Assembly (NCBI RefSeq): GCF_027887165.1
Contig: NC_077235.1
Location: forward strand, 12,483,033 to 12,547,032
DNA: 64,000 nt
Origin: Monodelphis domestica
Taxonomy: Eukaryota; Chordata; Mammalia; Didelphimorphia; Didelphidae
Direction: 5' to 3'
Shown: positions 20,665 to 32,836 of the stretch, in pieces
Position numbering within the stretch: the stretch's first letter is position 1
Layout of the letters: each line of letters starts with the position of its first letter
Position numbers and translations under genes: made by a program
Notes under the pieces: generated by a model
The model's input: only the letters and a program-made list of their open reading frames with translations
Told to the model about the DNA's origin: nothing
Database searches by the model: none

Positions 20665-21307
20665 AGAATTTTCAACATTTATGGGAGGCATTCATATCAT
20701 ATGATTTAGAAATGGGACTATGCGTAGGAACTCCTAAATAATACAATATGGGTTATTTTGGCTCATGAATTATTGCTAATGGTTGTCTTGTGTCTCTGAA
20801 AATAACAATGAAGAAAGATGACAAAAGTGTAAAAAGTCTTCAACCGATGAGCCCTATTGCTCTTTTCTTAATGATGAAAAAAAATCACAGTGCAAATGCT
20901 CATTAGTTTGAAATCCACTAATCAGTTTTTTTAAGTTTTCTAGACAATATATATCATGATTTTAGAAAAAGAGGGATGAAATTATTTCTTTCTCCATGAA
21001 TCAGTAGTCTTATATCTTAGTAAAAGTCAGTAGCTTCATCAAACCAAGGGATCAAAAGAAAATGAAATATTGCATCCACGTGTCTCCAACTTCTGGGTCT
21101 CGGAGTTAATTCTTTTACCTTAAAAAGACTTTTGTGGTTAATGGATATTATTGTATAATTTAGATCTGGAATGAATCATTTTCCAATATATTTTACATAT
21201 TAAAACAACAGCATGAAAAATGGCACAATATAGTAAAGAACTAGCCCAAGTCATCATGAACTGGGTTAAGATACCACCTCATATGCGTGTCAAATGTGTA
21301 TTCTTTC
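20665..21307. other. Repeat-poor AT-rich stretch
   Basis: No gene or known repeat seen. Confidence 0.45.
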
Positions 21308-21514
21308 TTTTTTAAAGGAAAGAACCCATATGTTCTGTCTTAGAATCAATTCCACATATTGGTTCCAAGGCAGAAGAGCAGTAAGGGCTAGGCAATGGTA
21401 GTGAAGTGACTTGCCCAGGATCTCACAGGTAGGAAGTGTTTGAGACCAGATCTGAACCCAAGACCTCCCCTCTTAAGGTCTGACTCTCTATCCACTGAGC
21501 CTCCCAGCTGCTCC
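21308..21514 (-). mobile_element. MAR1 CORE-SINE
   Basis: Antisense copy with tail (TCTGTCTTAGAATCAATTCC), CORE (AAGTGACTTGCCCAGGATCTCACAGG) and head (CCACTGAGCCTCCCAGCTGCTCC). It abuts the LTR on its right. Confidence 0.85.
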
Positions 21515-21518
21515 CTAG

Positions 21519-22224
21519 TGTGACTTTTAGATTTACTCCACCCTGATTAGTCTTTAGAATTCTAGCAACCAGGAATGTATACACCCCCACTTAAGGATTA
21601 ACTGTGAGGAGGATGGCCTCTGACTGACATGTGCTAGCAAATGACAAATCAGAAACAACTGACTGACACCCCTGAGCTGTCCTAAGCCAAGCTTAAGCTA
21701 CCACTGGTATATGTGAGACACAGGAAGCGATGTAAAGAACTGCTTATATAATTCGCATCACTTCCTGTGAGCTCTCTCTCTCGATGACGTTGGGAGCTCC
21801 GGGTGGCATTTTGGTGTGCTTGCAGCATTTGGCTCTATAGCATGGTTTAGGTGAGGCACCTTCCCTGAGAGACATTGGTGAGTAAACCAAGGCTTATTCC
21901 TCCTTTCCTTGACCTCCTGAAAGGCACTATCCTCTGAGGAAGCCCCTCATCTTGGAGGAGGCCTCATGGCTGAAAGCTGAGCTATATTTAATCTTCTGAG
22001 AAGGCCCCTTGGCTTAGGCCTCTGAACTTCCCTTGGCTTAGGCTAGGCCGGAGAAATCTTATACCCTTTCCTCTCTCTCTCCTTCTTAATTTCTTCCTAC
22101 TATTGTAATTAAACCACCATAAAAATCCCAAAGTGACTTGAGTATTTGATTGGGATTGAATTTAAATCCCTGGTGACCACTAATAAAATATATTCAGTTA
22201 ACAACCCTAATTTTACCCTTAACA
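21519..22224 (+). mobile_element. Solo LTR of an endogenous retrovirus (fossil)
   Basis: Starts TGTGAC and ends TTAACA, flanked by a 4-bp duplication CTAG (21515-21518 and 22225-22228). A TATA-like motif lies near 21745 and AATAAA near 22182, as expected of an LTR. No internal viral region follows, so it is a solo LTR, about 706 bp. The 4-bp duplication fits the gammaretrovirus-like (ERV1) group; the family name is not determined. Largely intact ends suggest it is younger than the surrounding CR1, L2 and MIR copies. Confidence 0.7.
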
Positions 22225-22564
22225 CTAGGTATGTGCTCTTGGTATGTGACTAAATCTATCAGTGCACTAGACAACGCTTTAAAGATTCCACATTGAAGAG
22301 CAGTTGCCACTCTGCATGCAAAAGACACAGCTACCATTCTGACCTCCACCCTCTCAAATGCATACTGTCATTGCTCTCTAGTACTATGGTCTCCAAATTA
22401 TCCTCCTCACAACACTCTGGTTTGGTATGCTAAGTATTCTATTTCATCTTCTCCTTATTCTCATTCATGTGGGCCCTTACTGGCGAGAGCCACCCATCCC
22501 TGTTTTCTCATTCAATGCTGATATTATTCATTTTGTTTAACTGAGACCCAGATGAGGAAAGTTT

Positions 22565-22735
22565 GGAATCCTAGAATCTTTAGGGCCAGAAATAACCTTA
22601 GAAGTCATCTTATCCAATTCCTTTGTTTTACAGATGAGTAAACTGAAGCCCTGAGGAGGGCTACAAAATCTTGACACCTCACATAGCACAACACTGTCTG
22701 GGTAACAGGGAGAGTTGGGACCTGAACATAGCGAT
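22565..22735 (-). mobile_element. MIR/THER-like CORE-SINE
   Basis: GGAATCCTAGAATCTTTAGGGCCAG, AGAAGTCATCTTATCCAATTCC, TTTTACAGATGAGTAAACTGAAGC: antisense 3' half. 22229-22564 shows nothing clear. Confidence 0.6.
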
Positions 22736-23859
22736 ATTATTGTATTTGAAAATAATGGATCTACATGCCTTTAGAGCTCTTCTATGATTCCCACCCTCTC
22801 ATTAGTTAAGCCAGATTGGCCTCATCCCCCCCCCCAAATTATTTGGAAATCGTGATGTGCTACATTGCTGCACTACTTGAATATAAGCTACAAGCAGCAG
22901 CAAAGTAATTAATTTGCAAGTGGAAGGTAACTTCAGACCATATGATACCATATTGGGTTGTAAGGACAATTCTAAGTTTACTGATAAAATCAATTTTTAT
23001 CAGCTTACTTACACTCCATAATAAGGCCACTGTGGCCCTTCCTGCTCAAGGCACATAAGTGAGAGCTAGTGCAGATTTGATTTTAATAAATACTGTCTGT
23101 GGGAAGCATGGACAGGGAAGAACAGATGTTGGAACCATATGATAACAGTGTGTCAGGATAAAAAACCTGGGCATTTCTATGGCACACCTGGTGTTTATGA
23201 TACTTCGGCAACTTTTATAGCTAAAGCATCTGGCCCTGTGCTGCTGTTCTTTAATTTTCAAATACCCAGGATCTTATGCCTCTTGCAGTGTAGACATGTC
23301 CATCAGGGAAAAAAACAACATCAACAGGAAACCTGGCATGAGTCTCACAGAGAGACTGTTGCCTCCCCACAAGGAAAACATGTGAAATCTGTTAGTGGAA
23401 TAAACCAATACAAGAAAGTGTGACAATTCATATGTCTGTAACCTTTTCAGTCAGAATATTTCTCTGAAGAAGAAAGAAGTGTTTAATCTAGAGCAGAAGA
23501 GGCAAATCTTTTGCATTCCTGATTCCCCTGTCCCTTCCATCTTATCTCTGAAGGCAAGCTAGAGCACTTGCATATGAGTGTGTTCAAAATAAATGTAACA
23601 ATATATTATGCATCCTGTACTAATCTGTCCAAGGGCTATTGGTTGCCTTGGGACAGAGAGGATGACACTGTCCACTTTGACTGACCAGTGTGTTCTAAGC
23701 TATTTTTTTAATCTTGTCCATGGGACCAAATATACCAGATTGAAACATGCCCCCTCTGACATTTCTGGATGTCTTGGCAGCCAAGTGAGAATAATACAAC
23801 AACCAATTCAACTTCTGTGGAAGAAAAATATTAATAGTGACAACCCACTACTCTAGTGC
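22736..23859. other. Unique-looking stretch, no gene recognised
   Basis: Contains a short C run at about 22827-22836 and chance frames only. Confidence 0.45.
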
Positions 23860-24240
23860 TCTCAATTTTGTAAAGGGCTGTCCTCACAATTACCCTATGA
23901 GGTAACTAGGGATCTTCTACTTTTATTTAAGAGAAAACAGATGCTAAAACTAAGTCTCAAGGAGGTCAACATCCATCCACTGCTCCCAATTCTGCCTTTT
24001 GGAGCCAAGCAGAGCAAAGCTAATTCTTTTGCCATTGGACTGCCCTTCTGATACTTGGATGTATTTCCCCTAATTCTTCTCTACTCTAAATTAAATGGGC
24101 CCAGATCCTTCCCCAATCCTCACATGGCATGATTTGGAGGTTTTGCCCATGGTAACAGGACTCACAAGTGGCATAGTCAGAATTCAAACCTAGGGTTCTT
24201 GATCCCCAGTTTCTAAGTGTGGTTGATTTTACGTGCTGAA
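23860..24240 (-). mobile_element. MIR-like CORE-SINE split by a CR1 fragment
   Basis: The 3' part (23860-23975: AAAGGGCTGTCCTCACAATTACCCTATGAGG) and the head (24145-24240: AGTGGCATAGTCAGAATTCAAACC) lie on either side of CR1 sequence. Confidence 0.55.
23976..24144 (-). mobile_element. CR1/L3-type LINE 3' fragment
   Basis: CATCCATCCACTGCTCCCAATTCTGCCTTTTGGAGCCAAGCAGAGCAAAGC is the antisense CR1 3' region (CCCATTGCTCCTAGTTCTGCC..GGGGCCAAGCAGA). Confidence 0.65.
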
Positions 24241-24879
24241 CCCTGTCAACTCCACCAGCCAAAACCAGATCAGAATACGAGAAAAATGATCTTCCCACCC
24301 GAATGGTGCTGCCAATGTGGACAACTGTCTGCTCGTGTTACCTTAATCTCTCACTCAGAGTCACTTGTGGGATATTCAGGTCTAAAATCAAAACTGACCC
24401 AAGAACAATGGACTGAAAGGGCTGGAATGGAATGTAAAATCATAGACTTAAGTGAACATACAATCCAGAATCTAGGGAATCATATCTGAGCTTGCGGGCT
24501 CTCTTCTCCAGTACCAGAACAAGAATCCATATTCAGCCCCTTCAACAGGAAATTATTCAGCTTTGTTGAGAAGGTAGATTGCCCTGACTCCTGGGGCAGT
24601 ATGTACCACCCATAGGGCAGTCAAGGCAGCCTAGCTAAAGCAGCTTGGTACCGTGTGGGAGTGACAGGATGCACTACATGCTACATAAATGAAATCACCG
24701 CCATGACTACCTCATCTACCATTTCCCCTCATATCCCTAAGATGATAGTTCAGAACCATGGACCCAAAAGGGATCCAGAATTGGGAATAGTATTGTCCCC
24801 AACTGTATTCATCTCTCTGATGTTTAGCCTAGCACTTGAATACAGTAGATACTTTTCTGATCATTAGGATGATTTTCTT
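24241..24879. other. No gene or repeat recognised
   Basis: Chance frames only. Confidence 0.45.
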
Positions 24880-25975
24880 TATATCTAACCTAGATTTGTT
24901 TCTAATTTCAATTCAATGCTCCCTTTGGACCAAAGCTTAATGCCTATTCTTTATGACAACCCTTCAGATATTTAAACCCCCTTCTTGCATATCCAGAATA
25001 AACATACCTAGTCCCTTCAACTGTTCCTCATATGATATCACCTGGAGTCCTCTCACTATCCCTGTTTCTTTCCCCTGGAGCTCTCTTGCTTATAGTATTG
25101 TCTTTCCTGAAAGGCAATATCTAGAACCTAACACAGAAGGATCTAGATATGTCTGTTTCACTTGAAGAAGATAATACTCAGGGAAAACATGATAGCTGTC
25201 TTCAAGTATTTTAAGGGCTCTTATTTGGTAAAGGACCTAAACTGGTTCTACTTGGCCCCAAAAGGCAGAATCAGGAGCAAAATTTTGACGAAGTCAATTA
25301 GACTTAATAGCAGGAAAAACTGCCTAACAAATAGTGTGGCCAAGAAAGAATAATAGGCTACCTAAGGAGGTAGTGAGCTTCCTCTCCCTGGAGATTTTCA
25401 AAAAGAAACTGGATGACCACTTGTTTGGTCTATTATACTGGGAATTCCTTGTGTCAGGATGGGATGGACTCTGATTTCTGAGTTTCTTCTCAGCTCAAGA
25501 AATTCTGATTGTGATTCTGAGGGCCTGTTCAGTGACTTCCAAGGACACCAAACTGTACTCTCACCTTTTTGCTTCACCATCTTGTCCACAAAAATTGAAC
25601 GAAAAACTTTCTCAGATGTTTTCCTAAAAAGAATATTCTTGATGAAGCAGTGTTGCCATTTCTGTAACCACCACTTCCTTTTTAAGATGTTCACTCACCA
25701 TCCTCTTAATAAAGGCATTCTTTCATTTTCCTTAGAAACAAATTCAATCTCACTAGTCGAGTTCCAAAAAATTTATTCTTTTTTTGTTTTTGAAAATTAA
25801 ATGAGATGTGAATTTTCAGAAATCACTAATGGTGGCTTAAAAATCACATCCGTTAACTCTTTTGATCTCCTAGGATGTAGATCATTTGGACTCAGTGAAC
25901 CAATTTCACCAGCCTCTACCTCTAATTCCCCTTCCTATTTTTGACCCCAACTCCAAAGAGAGAGAGTTCACGCTA
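24880..25975 (-). mobile_element. CR1/L3-type LINE, split by a second CR1
   Basis: The left part (24880-25140) is 3' region: GGACCAAAGCTTAATGCC, CCCTTCAACTGTTCCTCATATGATATCACCTGG. The right part (25575-25975) is RT region: CTTGTCCACAAAAATTGAACG, CTTGATGAAGCAGTGTTGCC, TAAGATGTTCACTCACCATCC, AAATCACATCCGTTAACTC, TAGGATGTAGATCATTTGG. Orientation and order fit one element. Confidence 0.7.
25145..25520 (+). mobile_element. CR1/L3-type LINE 3' end
   Basis: ATGATAGCTGTCTTCAAGTATTTTAAGGGC, GGCCCCAAAAGGCAGAATCAGGAGCAA, GCAGGAAAAACTGCCTAAC, GAGGTAGTGAGCTTCCTCTCCCTGGAG, ACTGGATGACCACTTGT: the classic 3' region of this family. It sits inside the antisense CR1. Confidence 0.85.
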
Positions 25976-27024
25976 TGAAGCTGACCCTTACCCTACTAGG
26001 AAGCTCTTTCTGACATGTTGCTCTGCTCCATCCTTGGGATTATTCAGTCTTGAATGGTTAGTTCTCCTTATATAAATGGTAAGCCCCAGGCCTGGCCTAT
26101 TACTGATTTGTACTCCCCCTTGCCCATCCAGTCCTCTAGCTCCTGTTTGCTAGTTTACCGCCTAGTCAGAAGTCACCTCATCTAGACACCTAAACCTTCT
26201 ACACAATGTACTCCAGCCATCTTCTTGCTATACTATGGGCCACTGTCCCCATACTGCACCCCTTCTCTCTTATAAATAATTTTTCCATTCATTTCATTCA
26301 CTGAAGTTAGCTCAGTGGTCACTTACTATCTCTTTGTCTTCAATTACAGCTCCCTCTTAGGCATTATTTGATGTCCTACATAGTCCAGTGATCAAGACAG
26401 AAAGAACAATATTGAATGGTTCTCCCTTCTCTTCATCTGTTATCATTGTCCAGACAACCCCCAGCACCAGTCCTATCCCTCCTGATTCTCCTCTTTTCCC
26501 TAATGGAGATTTTAAAAACCTTCCCCTGAGTCCCTATTTTGCTGTCCTTAGCTTTTATTGGCTAGCTCAGTCCGTAGCACCCATAACACAGTAGTGTTAC
26601 AGGCCTTTTGCACCTTGTATTCATTCTCTTTATTTGCCCTTGCTTCCATCTTCTTCTATATCTTTTTAGAACCTCAGTTCAATCAATGAATTCAACATTC
26701 TCTTTGGGTACTATTCCTTAGTCTTCTTCAATGAAATTTCTTTGTGTCTTCAGAATTTCTATTCTTTAGTTTCCCATCAACCTAGAAATAACTCCTATAG
26801 AATTTTAGGACATGGCATACCTGTCTTTCCTCTGAAGCATTTGAAATCTGCTCTGCGGAATCTAGGGCACACATGAGACTATGCCCTGTTTTCTTCTCAT
26901 CTATCACTAATTTTAAGATAGAGTGGACATTTTCCCCCTAAGGTCTCCAACATTTTTATTGCAGCAACTAGTTCACTGTTGGTGAGAAATCAGTTACAGA
27001 ATAACAATTCCCCCTTGATAGCTA
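25976..27024. other. No gene recognised
   Basis: Pyrimidine-rich. Parts near 25985-26340 vaguely recall L2 but are too diverged to call. Confidence 0.4.
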
Positions 27025-27278
27025 GCTGGCATAGATTGGAGAGACCACTGGACTTGGAATAAGGAAAATATGAATTGAAATACTAGCTCAGATACTTACT
27101 GTCTATGAACAAGACTCTGAGCAAAGCTAACCTTTTCCAGTCTCAGTTTCCTTACTGGGAATAATAAAAATAGTACCTATTTCACCAGGTTGTTTTGAGA
27201 ACTGAATGAGAAATATGTGTAAAGGATACTGCAACCCTCAAAGTGATATAAATAAGATACAATTATTATTATTGCTTC
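27025..27278 (+). mobile_element. MIR-like CORE-SINE
   Basis: GAGACCACTGGACTTGGAATAAGG head, CAGTCTCAGTTTCCTTACTGGGAATAATAAAAATAGTACC, and a tail ending in ATTATTATTATT. Confidence 0.75.
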
Positions 27279-28286
27279 TTCCACCTTTTGAAGGATGCAG
27301 TGATCATTGACATTGAATCTAGAAAGGAAAGGACTACTGTTTGAGGTTGACCAAATAATTAAAATAGCTGATATCCAGTAGTAGCCAGGATGATGGAGCT
27401 GATTTGAATCTCATCTTATTTCCATGGGATTTTAATCTCCTCTGCTAGGTCTATATAGTTTGAAAACTTTTCAGTCTAAGTAGCTTGGAGATTGAGTATA
27501 GACAGCAACATCAATTTAATGTTCTCAAATTAGTAAAGATCAATGTTATGTCTAGATAGTTATAAGCTTAGTGCAGGATTTGATTCTAGTATAATTTATT
27601 TGTTTAATTTTCTAGAGTATCTGTATTTGAGGTCTGTATTTATAATATGGGGATTTGGAATCTGTCAATCCATTTGGAAATAGTGAACTTTTAATGTATA
27701 AGTTTAGCCACAAGGTCATGACTTGCTAGATATTTTTCAGCCTATGGTGAGTAATGTATTCCATATCCTTGGATAATATGCATTTTGATGATCAAGCTCA
27801 AGGTCCTGCAGGATAGTCCTTCTGTAATTTTTGGTGATGATAATCTGGTCACTCTTCTCCATTAGCTTAAGTCTACAAGATATAGCCTGTTTATATAGGC
27901 TACCTACCATGTATAAACAGTGATGCATTCAAGAAGTGACAGGAATGATGTAATCAAGTATGGCCAGAAAAGGAAGTGATGAGTGAAATAGCAAGACTAA
28001 GGAAAAACTGATGGCCAGACTGGGCCTAGCTCCAGTATCCATGAAGAAGATTTCTGATACATTGGGAATTCCTCAATGGAAGACATGGACAAGACTCTAG
28101 AAGGCTGAAAGACACAGACTGATTGTGATCTGCCATAATGGAGGCTTAGTCATATAGTTACTCACATTGACGAGATGACACATCCAGAGAAGTATACTTA
28201 CATCTTTCAAAACTAGAATTATTCTCTTTCTGAAGTACATTAAAAGTGTAATTATAAGTCAATAAGATATAACAAAGTAATGTGGA
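27279..28286. other. Unique-looking stretch
   Basis: No gene or repeat recognised. Confidence 0.45.
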
Positions 28287-28435
28287 GATTGGAGAGGCTG
28301 TCCAGCCCACCCCTCTTAGTTTACAGACAGTTGAAATTACAGACAGACTAGACCAAGGTCACATAGGGTAATAAATGCTAAGGCTGAAATTAGAATTCAG
28401 GCCCTCTCAGTCTAAATTCAGTCTGTTTTATGTAT
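28287..28435 (-). mobile_element. MIR-like CORE-SINE
   Basis: Antisense: CTTAGTTTACAGACAG, AGACCAAGGTCACATAGGGTAATAAATGC, TTAGAATTCAGGCCCTC. Confidence 0.6.
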
Positions 28436-30197
28436 ACTAGATAGTGGGAAACGTTAGAATCTGCTTCATTTGTGACCATTTACCACTCTTTAGTTTAGAT
28501 TTTTCTTAAGCAGTGTATATTAGTCAAGAACCACTCACAGTTCCAGCCTTCAAGAAGTTTACACTTGATTGAGGAGTATCCTGCCCCATACCTTTGTGAA
28601 AGACGAGGATAGGCTGCTCCACAAACAAAGGCCCAAACACCCCTATCATGTCTACTTTGAGTCACAGTGGCCCACACACAGCACAGGTAACTCATTTCTG
28701 CCAACAGCCTGGGACTAGAAGAGTAGTATGACAAGGCTACTAGAAAAGGTATTCCCAAGGCAGGCCATGAAGGCATATTTAGCAATGCTCCTTATTTTGG
28801 AACAATGGATTTCACTGTGAGGTAAATTCCCTGTGCTCAGAGTCTCTGTTTGTCTGCCCTAGATCATCAACCCAATAAATAGGAAACATCAGCATTTTGT
28901 ATGGCTTCCAAGTAATAGCAAAAGCAGACCAAAACAACTACACATGGGCTATTATTGACATCGACCAGCCTTTTTGAGCCCACAGATGTCTACTATAGTC
29001 TCTAGGGAGCATACTGTTGAAAAATTTGCCAAGGGTCTTCATATGGTTGGGGTAAAGAAAGCAGAAAAAAATACACCTGTTATTTCTAAAGTCTTCTACG
29101 CAATTTAAGTGAAAACAATAAAAGTTTGTTCCCCTTTCAATTAGTATTAATAAAATAATACCACTGAGATTGCTTACTATGATAAGCGCCGAGGAACCAA
29201 TGAAAAATTATTAGCAAATAATTCCTTATTAGCAGAGAAATTACACAATCATGCCATTATACATAATTTTGAATAAGCAGCTTCTCATAATTATGAAATA
29301 TAGAGTTATGGAACCTAATTTAAATAATTCTACTATTCTCTAAGGTTCTTAATCACACCTATAATTTTGTTCAGGAAGAACAAAGATTATAGGTTTCCCT
29401 TTTGTGGAGGAAGACAATTTACTTATCAACAAATTTTCTTCGTATAAAATGGCTATGTCTATTTTCCTTTTGGCATTGGTTTTAAAATCTTTAATTATAC
29501 AAATGTTGCCATTATTTAATACTGTAGATGAGCTTTGAACCTGACATTGTATTCTCTTCAGAGTCACTTCTGATCAAAATGTCTCAGATAATATTCTATC
29601 TGTATGTATGCTTATGACAGAAGATGGGGCTGCTTGCTGCTGGCGAGCTCTTTTCATGGGTGTTTCTATAAGAGGAAGGTGATGGGGTCTCCACTTACCA
29701 CCCTGATAGCTAGTAAAGTTTGATCCCTTGGTCAGAGGCTTCAACCATCACTTGGAGAGGGTTGCCACTCACTGTTGACTACTCTTCATGTTCAACTCAG
29801 AGTCAGTTTCCATAGCAGCGTCCATACCACCTGCTGTTGGTTCCTCAGCTAGCTGCAGTTAGGCTGCCTTGCTAGAAATGAGACTTCAGGGTCTCCTTAA
29901 AATATTTCCCTCACATAGCAGATTATTCCCAGGGAAAATAAGGAAAGAAAAGGAGGATCTACATACATTGATTTTTTCATGACCATTAGAGTCATTAACT
30001 TTTATTAATTAAAAAAGGAAGTTTCTCACTTTTATGCCTAGTGGACCTAACTGCTCCCCATTGTACTCTAACTACAGTACAGTAAGGGCACAGTATGGAT
30101 TTCTTTCATAGAACTCACTCTGTGTCTTCCTTCCCCAGGATTTAACCACATTCTTCCCTCAGACTGAACTGTAAGTAAGTTTAAAACACTCACTACG
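28436..30197. other. Repeat-poor stretch with an AT-rich core
   Basis: No gene or known transposon seen. 29080-29420 is AT-rich but not simple, with several TAATT and ATTA words and the near-palindrome CTCATAATTATGA; it is a candidate conserved noncoding element. Confidence 0.4.
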
Positions 30198-30198
30198 T

Positions 30199-30240
<42 letters not shown>
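30198..30240. repeat. (TAA)n microsatellite
   Basis: About 14 uninterrupted TAA units directly before a MAR1 SINE. Confidence 0.97.
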
Positions 30241-30241
<1 letters not shown>

Positions 30242-30442
30242 GGGCAGCTGGGTGGCTCAGTGGATTGAGAGCCAGGCCTAGAGACGGGAGGTCCTGGGTT
30301 CAAATCTGGCCTCAGACACCTCCTAGCTGTGTGACCTTGGGCAAGTCACTTGACCCCCATTGCCTAGCCCTTACCACTCTTCTGCCTTGGAGCCAAAACA
30401 CAGTATTGACTCCAAGACAGAAGGTGAGGGTTTTAAAAAATA
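30241..30442 (+). mobile_element. MAR1 CORE-SINE, near-complete
   Basis: GGGGCAGCTGGGTGGCTCAG head with pol III A- and B-box words (GGTTCAAATCTGG), CORE CTAGCTGTGTGACCTTGGGC, tail ACAGAAGGTGAGGGTTTT. One of the best preserved copies in the window. Confidence 0.95.
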
Positions 30443-32667
30443 ATATTAATAACCTTTTTTTATCCAGTCCTAGTATTTCCATAAACACTCAGTGAAATCG
30501 TAATCCTTTATGACTCATTGGAAATGATTGGCTTGGTCAGGACCACAGTGACTCCCAGCAAAATTCCAGGCACCTTTATCTGGAGGGATGCTCTTCCATA
30601 CGGGGAAAAAGCTGTGCTGTCTCTGTCACTCTCAATAAGTGTTTCATCAAATGAACCTGTCTGCTATGAACCCAAACTACTAAGAAACCATGGACTTAAT
30701 TAATTGACTTGTAGAATATGGCCTGCAACACCTTGGTTTCTGTTTGAGCTGATGTTTTCTAGACGAGTTCAGGGGTCATTATTCCAAGACGGAGGTGAAG
30801 GCTCTTATCTTGTTATTGTTTTGAGACCTCATTGAGTGTTTGATGTAGGTTAGAAGCCACAGAAATGATGTAGCGCTGAAATCCGTTTTCTACACCATTA
30901 GTTGAGTAGTTGGAAACTAAAGAAAATTAGGACCTCTGCACTGATTACATCTCTACTGTGCTGAAATGTGTGACTAGTAAGGAGCCAAAGATCAAGTGTG
31001 CAAGGCCAGCTTTTGCATCCTCCTGCCTCGGTTTGGGCAGAACCATTTGTAAATATAAGATAACATCCCAGAGTAGATGGGAAGCCATCTGGGTCCACCT
31101 TCCCTGCATTCTTCTACAACTCTGAGTGCTTGGAGTGTTCGTCTCCTCTGCAATACCTAAAACAAAGACTCACACTCCCTAAGGAGCCCACCATCTTTTT
31201 TCCTTCTCTACCTAAAAAGCCAATAACGCATGTGTAGCTTCCTTACAGAAAAGGGCTTTGACATTCCCAGGGAACAGAGAAAGTCTTTGTTGTAGGAGGT
31301 TATTTGTTTCAGATAAAACAGTGCTAGTACACTGGGTCATCTAATGGGGTAGGATGATTACTCTGTGAAAATGAGTCTTTCTTTAGCTCTATTGTCTGTA
31401 ATGCTCTACCTTTAGGCCAATTCTCTCTTTGTCCAGGCTCACATTCAAGCTAGGATCCAAAACATCTCCCTGATCATTAAGTATAACAACATCTCGCCAC
31501 AATGGCAGTTGACCATCATTTTGCCTTCTGGAAACTTTATTTTCCTTCCTAAATAATAGCAGAGCAGGCAATTCTATTTCGCTCCCCCAGTCAGCTTGCA
31601 GCGCCTTTTTCCAGCTCGATTTCATTTGGTAAAAAGGCACTTCTGATTTAGTTACATGGCTTTAACCAGTAGCAAACATTTCTCCAATCTTCACATCCCC
31701 TTCTGCTAGAGCTTGGGTTTGTTTGTCTCTGCGAAGCAGTGTCTAAAGGAAGGCTCTGAATGTTTCGAAGTAGGTGAATTGCCTTTTCTCCCATCCTGGA
31801 GGTCAAGGAAGGAGTGAGGTGGCTTCATTGCACTCTTGATTTTCTGATGTTTCAGTGCAGTGAGTGCCCCCACCTTTATTAGCTTTCTTTGGAGGTATTA
31901 ATACATTGGACTCAATCTTCTTGCCTTGGACTTGATTGATGTTTCATCATTTTGAAAGCTGTTCTTCCCTCCTGCACACATCGTTATCCTCAGGACCTAA
32001 TCATCCATTTGAGGCTCTGGCTTCCTCTGTTTGGACTTAACCTCCAACAAGCCTCCTAGCTCCCTCCTCCCCCTCAAGTGCTTTGGCTGTGTCATAATGG
32101 ATGTGTTCAATAGAATGACTTCATGAACTTTTCACTCTCTCTGGCTTTCATTTTAACAACATTAAGTCCCGCTGAAGTCATTCCCTGCTCTCTTAGGAGT
32201 TTTCTCTCTGTTCCACATTTAAGATAAGATAAGGTAGACTTGTGTGTCACACCTTTTTGGTCTAGTTCCCAGGTAGCTGAAGGCCAAAGTAGCTTACAGG
32301 CATTGAAAGCTGAGGCTATCTTGCAAGTTTGCAAAGGCCCATCTTGCCTACATCCTGAGCCATGAGTTTGCATTCTGAGTGATGCAACAGAACCCTCTGT
32401 ACTGTTCTGGTGGCCATGGCAAAGCCAAGGAGGATGAACAAATCTAGGGCTTCTTAAACTATTCAGTGGTTGTGTCCATGAAATATAGCTTGATGTTCTT
32501 CACACATGGTGCTCATGAATCTGAACTTCTGATACACAGCTCAGATAAATTCTTGGACAGAACTGAGTTATTAGTTCTTAATGCAGGTGAATGACAGCTT
32601 AGGCCCTTTATCAGAGAACAAATGTTCTCAAGAAATTCAGGATAATTTGTGGGGCATTCATCTAGAT
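30443..32667. other. Unique-looking stretch, no gene recognised
   Basis: The longest frames (for example 31389-31640 minus, 83 codons; 32107-32373 minus, 88 codons) show no domain or splice context. Confidence 0.45.
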
Positions 32668-32836
32668 GAAAGGTTCTTAACCTGTGGCCCAAGATTAAAT
32701 CTGAGAGGGTCTGTGAACTTGGATGGGGGGGGGAATCACATCCTTATTCTTACTAACTTCTAGCTGAAGTTCAGTAGAGGTCCATAGGTACCTCAAAAAA
32801 AAACATGAGAAAAAAAGTTAAGAAATCCCTGTGCTC
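32668..32836 (+). mobile_element. Non-autonomous hAT-like element
   Basis: AGGTTCTTAACCTGTGGCCC at the left and AAGTTAAGAAATCCCTG at the right are inverted. The interior (GGGTCTGTGAACTTGGATGG, ACTAACTTCTAGCTGAA, GGTCCATAGG) matches the element at 39475-39739. Target duplication unclear. Confidence 0.6.

Noticed and set aside
21519-22224. Possible full provirus
   Set aside because: Only one LTR is present; no viral coding sequence lies on either side within the window.
30241-30442. Pol III A/B-box words suggesting a tRNA gene
   Set aside because: The head is SINE-type, followed by CORE and RTE-like tail; no cloverleaf of a functional tRNA. The same holds for the other MAR1 copies.
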